Shown piece by piece: positions 57,513 to 64,000 of a DNA stretch of 64,000 bases. The notes below the pieces were generated by a model, which had not been told where the DNA came from, ran no database searches, and saw nothing but the letters and a program-made list of their open reading frames with translations. The DNA is taken from NCBI GenBank assembly GCA_019973155.2, contig BPQB01000024.1:124001-188000 (forward strand). Direction: 5' to 3'. The stretch is from Phanerochaete sordida. Taxonomy: Eukaryota > Basidiomycota > Agaricomycetes > Polyporales > Phanerochaetaceae. Within the stretch, counting starts at the first letter, position 1. Each line of letters begins with the position of its first letter. A program made the translations under genes and the position numbers.

Positions 57513-58149
57513 AGAAACCCGCTTCTCCAGCCCTCGCCGATTGAGGAGTGTTACATCGTCGAGTCGTGGAGCGCGTACCTATACAACTGGTGGGGACGGA
57601 GGCTCCCCTGATCACCATAAGACCGGCGAGGATGAAAGCTGAAATAGTCACATAGACCTTTATGTTCCATATGCCCTATCAACCTGGATTATTATTCTCA
57701 CTTCTCGCGCGTCAGCACCGGGTCGAGGTCGTGCCCGCATCGGCAACTTGACCCAGGTTCGCTCGGAGAGCGCCACTCGTGTGGCGACTTGTCTCGCGAC
57801 GACGTTTACTTACAAGGAAATGCAAGCTCTGCAGCGTGCTCATCAGGAACCCCACGCAACTGTAGTTTGAGAGAGCACACTTGAATCACTAAAAATACCG
57901 TTTAGGGCTCGAATGTGCGACGTGAACGATGCAGCTGTCCTTTCAGTGCGTAGCTGAGCGAGGCGCTGCCAATACCGTCATATTACACAACCCAGTCCAC
58001 ATCACTGGTGTAGTCGAAGTCGAGAGGCAAGCTAGCACGGCTGGGACCCGTCGGCCGGGACTAGTAGGGAAATAAATGATAAAGTTAAGACACGAAGATA
58101 GTGTGCAGGAGTCGCACTACAATAATTGGAGCTGTTATCGTCTTCATTG
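57513..58149. other. Convergent intergenic region with two relics
   Basis: 57706-57745 matches the 3' flank of the UNC93-like gene (CTTCTCGCGCGTCAGC-like start). 57756-58045 is a diverged copy of the pair 3 promoter. No intact gene is seen between the two kinase 3' ends. Confidence 0.6.
57756..58045. repeat. Orphan copy of a kinase promoter region
   Basis: It is collinear with about 45395-45750: GCGCCACTCGTGTGGCGAC, GTTTAC...AAGG, GCAAGCTCTG, CATCAGG, GCAATTGTAGT / GCAACTGTAGT, GAACGATGCA and GAGAGGCAAGC occur in the same order. It now lies between two convergent 3' ends and drives no visible gene. Confidence 0.7.
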
Positions 58150-60589
58150 TCAAGGATCATGCTTCCTGGTCCTCTTAGAGTTGGGCTCTAGCTCCTCGTC
58201 GTCCGAACCTTGCATCGTGCTGTGGGAACGCTTGGCACACGTCAACGTATCCAGAACCATCTGAAGATCTGTGCGCTGAGTATCATACCGCGTCGGCATC
58301 GCTACCAGCTCCGTCCTCTGGTCGATGGACATGTGAGACACATTGTTGTGGCTTGTACGAACAGCGTTCTTGAGTGTGTCGACCTCCCGAGGTGTGAGTT
58401 TTGGGAATTGGTCAGACACGATGTCATCCAAGGGCCATCCCTCGCAATCCAGCTCGATCGCCCTGGTGATCTGGTCGATGAGCCACTGTCCGTCAGAGAG
58501 CTTGCTGTGCAGCTGCGTGAGCTCAGACTCATCCTTGAGAACCTTGGCGGCGACAGCGTCGTGCTGAAGGTAATAACGCCGCCAGATGCCACACAGGTTA
58601 TGCATGAACTCCGTGAAATGATCGCTCATCCACTGGACGCGTTCCAGGCGACCGTTCAGGAGGTCTCGTCGCTTATATGTGGCCTCTTTCTTCAGCGAGA
58701 TGTCGTCGAATGTCGTAGGAGCCAGGCCGAACAAATCGCCCTCGCCGAAGAGCATCAAGAGTTGGTCATGGGATACGAAGTGGAGTGCGCCGTAAAGCAG
58801 AGACCAGAAGAGCGATTCAAGGGTGTCGATGAGCTCTGGGTTCTTCCTCGGGTCATCAATCAGACGCAGTGGCATGAAATGCCAGGTAGCCTGCGTCGAC
58901 ATGAGCAAGTATCGTACGAAGATCGGACGGGAAACATACTTACAGATATATTTGGTGCCTCTACATCAACCGCCTGATCGATGTCCTCGACATGGTCCCA
59001 GTCAATGAGGACACCCTCGATGCGTTTAGTCTTCGGGTTGTAGAACCAGCGCAAATTGAACCAGGTTATATCGCGGTGCAGCAGCCTCGCCTTGGAATGA
59101 GCCTGAACAATGGCTATGTGTACAAGTTTGTTAATGTGCGTTATTTTGTGCTCGAAGGCGGTGCGCACCTTTTACTATGTCACGAATGACAATCAGTAGC
59201 TGACACGAATTCTCGAGACTCTCGAGAGGCAAGGCCATCTCCTCGAGGATTCGATAATGTACGAAAGTCTTCCACACCGGCATTGGGGCGCACGGCAGTC
59301 GCCAAGAAGCACTCTCAATACCCGTGGCGAGCTCTTGGGTGATAGTAGTCTGAGGATGATCCCCGGGACCGTTCGCGATGTCCCCACCGCAGATGAATTT
59401 TGCGGCGTGTTCGACACCTTCCTTGACCAAGCGCGCGCATGCGACGTACTCCGGAAGATAGCTAGTGTCCTGAGGACGCCATGCATCCTTGAGGATTCTG
59501 ATCTTGCGACTCAACAAGTCATACGCGACGTAAACACGGGTGCCTCGTCCAAGGGGAGAGTGGGCCATATAAAAAGGCTGGGAGACTAGGCACGCGCGAA
59601 TGCTACCAGGCGCCTTGTCGTCGGGCACTTCCAGCTTGTACAGAGGCCAGTTTGATGTTTCGCTCAGGTCAATGCTAGAAAACGCATTCAGTTCTCGGTC
59701 GTGGTACCAGCTCTTGCACTCTCTGATGCCGCGCACGAAGGTCTTTCGCAGGTCAGAAGGTCCAGACAGTAGGTGCGCGCTGCGATCGAAGCCTTGCTGT
59801 TGACGACTTGCTTGCGAATAGACGAGTAACAGGTGAAGGATCCAGGGTTCACGGGTTGGGTTGAAGCCTTCGCTCACAACCGCACCCGAGCGGTCCCAGC
59901 GGATGAGGTGCGCTTGAGTCTTGCTCAGGATCACTTGCCAAACACAGACCCGGTGCTGCTGCTGGAGCTGCTTTGCGGCAAAGTATGCGAGCCGACCCCT
60001 GGCAATGCCACCCTCTTTCATTTCTAGAGACTCCACGAGCTCTTTGCGGCGGCAGGATAGGAACGGAAGGTGGCTGAATTTGACGTCGCAAGCAATATCG
60101 AGCATGCCGAAGTGGGAGGGATCGAGAGGGGCATCCTCGTTCTGCGACTGCGATGCCGGACCTTTCGAGGCGTCGAGCTGGAACACAATACTCGGATGAA
60201 GGCCATCGCACTTCCCCTCCGAAGGGATGGCTAGGGTCACGTCATCTGGCAGCACAGAAAGGGTGGCCTCGGCCTTGGAGACACGGGTGAGCGATCGTAC
60301 GGGCTGATAATAGAAGTACTCTGTTACGTACCCAAGGCTTGTACATGTCAGTCCTTTGATTTGCCTGCTGCACTGCTGTATAGTCAGGACACTTGACGTT
60401 GGGATCTGGGAGTCGAACGCCAGGAAAGAATCTTGCAAACAGTTCGACCAAGGGCATCAAACCGACCCAGTGTCCTGTCGCGATATCATTCAGCGCAGAA
60501 CAGTCGGCAACGTTGCTGGTCTTGGTCGTGGAATACTCAGGGCAAAGCCTCCCATATACAGGGGGTCGGGTAGGTCGAGGGCTCGACAT
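58150..60589 (-). CDS. FunK1 fungal-type protein kinase, type II (pair 5)
   Basis: Minus-strand exons 60589-60332, 60273-59169, 59113-58944 and 58890-58150 give 757 aa. Parts: LCPEYS, GHWVGLMPLVELFARFFPG, CPDYTAV; MLDIACDVKFSHLPF; QHRVCVWQVIL; RWDRSGAVVSEGFNP; GRGTRVYVAYD with ILKDAWRPQD; HRDITWFNLRW (HRD at 467-469, Arg kept); LIDWDHVE with Val in place of the usual Ala; ATWHFMPLRL; LESLFWSLLYG. The C-terminus is shorter than in other type II members. An in-frame ATG six codons upstream (60607) is possible; 60589 matches MSSPRP of the gene at 45317. Confidence 0.9.
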
Positions 60590-61450
60590 CCTTTCGAGAT
60601 GGAGCAAGAAACGATAGCAGGATGTTGGGCGAGGAGGTTGGTAATCCGTACTCTTATATGCACGCTACCGGTACTGAGCGCAGAGCTATGATCTAGTAGC
60701 GAAGGTCTCAAGGAAAAGACGTCGACGACCACTACAGTGGTTGAGATTCAAAAAAAATCTGAGCTAGGAAGAAAGCGTACCTCAACAACACGATGGAAAC
60801 AACAGCGAGAAGACATCACTGTTGTTGCGACTAGGTTGAAGTCGTGTGACATATGTGTCGAACAAGCCACATTTGACCAATAGATGAACAAGGAGGGGTA
60901 CAGCGCAACATGTGTAGATAGACGGGTATTATCATACTTGATTCGTGGAAATAGGATGCCCTTTCCTTCAGTACAATTACAGCATGTAGCGTCGCAGGCT
61001 GACAACTTTGGCAACGAAGACAGGCCTGGAAACGGTGGTCGACTTGTCAGAATCCTGGCACGACAACAGGTCTTTTGTACGCACGTAGCGATGATATATA
61101 AACGTTCAGCTGAGCCACTACGTTGATGCCCGAGGCCTGAAACTTGAAGTTTGAAGGAGCCGTCTCGGTGGATACGATCAAGACGTTGTGGTAAAGGACC
61201 AAGCCGCATCGTCTGGCAAGCGCTCTCGCTTGTTGTTTCGCTTCCCCCGCGACACTCACCTCGATGCGCGCACACCGAATCTTCAAAACGTCTCGTTTGT
61301 ATTCTAGTGCCGCCTTTATTGTTTCTTGTATTCCGCAGTCGCAGTCTATGGTCAGTCGCCGTCTGATAAGCCACACCCCTCGCCTCGTCCACACTACTGA
61401 ACGCCCCGAGAGCCCAATCTTCAGTGTGCCGTGGTCGGACTTACCTACCC
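60590..61450. promoter_or_regulatory. Shared bidirectional promoter region, kinase pair 5
   Basis: 861 bases. TATA variant TATAAGAG (minus strand) at 60651-60658, 62-69 bases before the type II ATG; type I element at 61316-61333. No gene is recognised; open frames here overlap on both strands. Confidence 0.55.
61316..61333 (+). promoter_or_regulatory. Type I kinase upstream element
   Basis: TTATTGTTTCTTGTATTC, about 135 bases before the ATG at 61451. Confidence 0.45.
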
Positions 61451-63942
61451 ATGTCATCTACAGACAAGTACTTCGTTGGAGCCATGCCTCCCGGCGAGTT
61501 CTTCGAAGCATTTGTGACGCCACGTAGCGGCTGTGCCGCCATCCCGTCGGCCGATTTTTCCACGCTGAGCGCTGCGCGTACAGTGCGAGAGATTTCTGAG
61601 AGCATTGTACGTCTCCAATTCCTCCGAGTCTATCTAGAGGCTGACGTCTTTAAAGATTCGTGCAGTTGCGAAGGCCCGCATCTGCCCGAGCCTGCGCTTG
61701 TTCACGACGAAAGTCAAGAAGCGAAATCTTGGAGCGCAGAAAGTCATCCCAGCGCATTTGCGCGATAAACATAGGTCGATGTCGGAAAACCCACTGGATG
61801 AGCACGATTCCGAGATGGAATACATGCGCCGCGGCAGCACAGACGGCTGCGACAAGCCCCAAACGTCGGCCCCTCTCCAGCACAAAAAGGCGGACCTCTG
61901 TCCTCCCCTAGCCGCGCGTACACAGTCCGCGTCAAAATCGCGCGCGAAGCGAAAGCGCGACACCGATGAATATCACGATTTCGCCACTGCCACTCTGGGG
62001 TTTGAGGTTCTCCGTTCTCTCGATGAAGATCCTTTTTGCGACACCGAAGACCCTGGTATCCCCACATCACCTTTGCTACGACATGCTGCGCCACCCGAGA
62101 ACTCGCCTCGGAACCCCTCCACTGACTCCCCTAAGTCAAGCACGTTCACGCGCGCCACACCTGAAGCAGCAGCAACGCGCTCCCGGCTAGTCGCGTACGC
62201 ACAAGCTACCTTTGCTCGTCAACAACGCTGCTTCCTCTTCCAGATCGTTGTCATTCGCGATGAGGCCCGGTTCATTCGCTGGGATCGCTCAGGCGCCATC
62301 GTCACTCGCCGATTCTCCGTAATCGACCACCCACATCTGACCGAATTCCTCTGGCGATTCGACCATATGAGCGATCTGCAACGGGGCCGGGACTCCAGCG
62401 CCACGCTCGCGTCTCGACGGGAGCTCAAGCTCTTCGAGGATGCGATGAGCAAGTTCCTTCGTTCGAACTCCTCAGGCGTACGGAAAATACCCGATGCCGA
62501 CCGATCATTGGACACCACTGACACGTACCCAACGTGGAAGATACGCGTCGCGAACCAGGCGACAGGCGAGTCGACGGCACTTGTGACCCGACGGCCGTTC
62601 GCAGGACATAGAGACATGTTTGGGCGCAGTACGCGCGCATACCTTGCCCTCGACCTCCGGACCTCTCGCCTCGTGTTTTTGAAAGATTCCTGGCGTGCCG
62701 ATAACCCGCGGCTGCGCCCCGAGTTTCGTACCTACCAGGAGCTACGTGCTCATGACGTCCCATTCATTCCTTACCCAGCCTATGGCGGCGACGTGCATTC
62801 CGCAGACGGATCTATGCACGAGACGACATGTCACTTGCTATCTAAGAAGAGAAGCAGCTGGCGCATCACTCACATCCGGCTTGAGGGTTTCATCCACCAT
62901 CGCCTCGTCCAGGACATCGCCTATCCGCTGGAAACCATTCAAGATGAACGCGAGCTGATGCAGGCCTGTCATGACGCATTGATAGGCGAGCCCTTTCTCC
63001 AATCCGTCAAGCTACCAGCTCTCATATTGATTATTTCCAGCTCTCGATCGCGCCTATCGTGAGCTGGGCATAATTCATCGAGACATCAGTTCGATGAACG
63101 TCATGCTCACTCATGATGGAAAATGCGTGCTGTCCGATTGGGACCATGCTGGTACTCTTGACCAGAAAGCACGCGGAGTAGTGAGTACATCTAGCAGTCG
63201 ATGCGACCTTGCCCTAATGAAGCCATAGGGAACCTTCCAGTTCATGTCTGCTCGTCTGGTCGACCCTCAGTCCAAGGGTATCAACGAGCGCGTCGACGAT
63301 TTGGAATCTTTATTCTGGGTCCTGCTTTGGATTGCCATCCTGCGGTTTGGGGTGGGCTGGTGCGATAAGGATTTGCACTTCTTCCGCGACCCAGGGCCCA
63401 ACGATCCCTTCGATGCTGGAATGCGCAAAACCGACCACCTTCTCTCGCGTGGATACAGAGGACGCTTTAGGAGCAAGGCTTTTGCGATGTTTCTGCGGGA
63501 CATGGCGTCGACGTGGGCCACGTACAACCTCGCGCTCCCTTCTAATGACCCAGAAGAAGCAAGCGAACCTCGGCTTACATCCCCCGAGAACACACAGAAA
63601 TTAGAGCTCATGAAGGAGCCCTCTTTCTGGGCTGAAAAGATCATGTCCGGAATTCGCGCCTACGACGCTGAACAAGCCGCCGCTGGGAGAAACCCTCGGC
63701 AGCATCCTCTCGATCCGGACTCGCATCCCATAATGCCAGACCAAGACCGCTCCCCGCAGAACTGCCCCGCCGTAGCTCCCCTCAATGTGCCGGCAAGCGT
63801 GATAGCAGGTCGCAAGCGGAAGACCCCGCCGGAGGAGACGGCCGACGATCATCCTGGTGGAGGAACGAGAGAAGCAGAGGGCGCTGACCTACCCCGTCGA
63901 TCCAAACGTCTGAAGGCGGCGCGTAAAGCCTGTAGCTGCTGA
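61451..63942 (+). CDS. FunK1 fungal-type protein kinase, type I (pair 5)
   Basis: Exons 61451-61606, 61656-62985, 63041-63180 and 63229-63942 give 779 aa. Parts: FVGAMPPGEFFEAFVTP; IRAVAKARICPSLRLFTTKVKKR; EYHDFATATLGF; QQRCFLFQIVVIRDEARFI; GRSTRAYLALD with VFLKDSWR; HRDISSMNVML (HRD at 508-510); LSDWDHAG; GTFQFMSARLV; VDDLESLFWVLLW; tail RRSKRLKAARKACSC. The second intron begins with GC (ATAG then GCGAGC) where every type I relative has GT; only this join gives ALDRAYRELGIIHRD. Catalytic residues intact. Confidence 0.9.
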
Positions 63943-64000
63943 CCTTGTGTGGCAGGGACCACTCACAGGCATCGCTAAGCGACGCCAAGCTTATACCAGA

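Larger units (their letters stand above)
51490..57745. repeat. Inverted segmental duplication, arm 2
   Basis: Reverse-complement counterpart of about 27885-33965. It contains the same type I gene, shared promoter, type II gene and UNC93 3'-flank remnant, plus a MITE at 54220-54369 that arm 1 lacks. Confidence 0.8.

Noticed and set aside
60961..60985. CAGTACAATTAC, resembling the MITE end
   Set aside because: Only about ten bases match and there is no second end or TA-flanked partner nearby.
1..64000. tRNA, rRNA, CRISPR arrays, bacterial operon or phage features
   Set aside because: No tRNA-like T-loop box pairs or rRNA sequence were noticed and no spaced direct repeats; gene structure is plainly that of a fungal nucleus.

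Overview
The window is nuclear DNA of a mushroom-forming basidiomycete (Agaricomycetes, plausibly Polyporales). Almost every gene is cut by 50-60 base GT-AG introns, several proteins belong to families typical of these fungi (FunK1 fungal-type protein kinases, DUF6534 membrane proteins), and ordinary single-copy eukaryotic genes lie between them. No tRNA, rRNA or CRISPR was seen. All coordinates come from reading splice sites and frames by eye; every gene model listed as intact closes in frame.

The dominant content is a cluster of fifteen FunK1 kinase genes spread over the whole 64 kb. Nine (type I) start with a short FVGxMPPxxFLxxFMKP-like exon and end in a basic RRSKRLK tail. Five (type II) start with a longer CPEYS...WVGLMP...FFPG...CPDYT exon. 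One, at 318-2954, is divergent. Five times a type I and a type II gene stand head to head across 0.7-1.0 kb: 10704/14033, 28106/31533, 42662/46004, 51436/54969 and 58150/61451. The rest are tandem copies (7637 beside 10704; 48825 beside 46004), a lone copy (21036) and the convergent pair 318/3112.

Layout: 0.3-5.7 kb, convergent FunK1 pair; 6.4-7.3 kb, a possible GNAT-like protein; 7.6-16.7 kb, three FunK1 genes; 17.1-19.1 kb, an UNC93-like transporter with two micro-exons; 19.1-21.0 kb, gene-poor; 21.0-23.5 kb, FunK1; 23.5-25.7 kb, gene-poor; 25.75-27.57 kb, a 16-exon DUF6534 membrane protein; 27.6-27.9 kb, a relic of the UNC93 3' end; 28.1-34.0 kb, a FunK1 pair; 35.4-42.4 kb, a conserved island (YOP1, OST5, RPA12, leukotriene-A4-hydrolase-type aminopeptidase, frameshifted MYND gene); 42.7-51.2 kb, three FunK1 genes; 51.4-57.5 kb, a FunK1 pair that is an inverted copy of 28-34 kb and carries a 150 bp MITE in its shared promoter; 58.2-63.9 kb, the last FunK1 pair.

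The cluster grew by block duplication. The arrangement type I / type II / UNC93 3' end occurs three times (10.7-19.1, 27.6-34.0 inverted, 51.4-57.7 kb), with UNC93 intact only in the first. The biological role of these kinases is not shown by the sequence; their active-site motifs are mostly kept, so they look like genes rather than debris.
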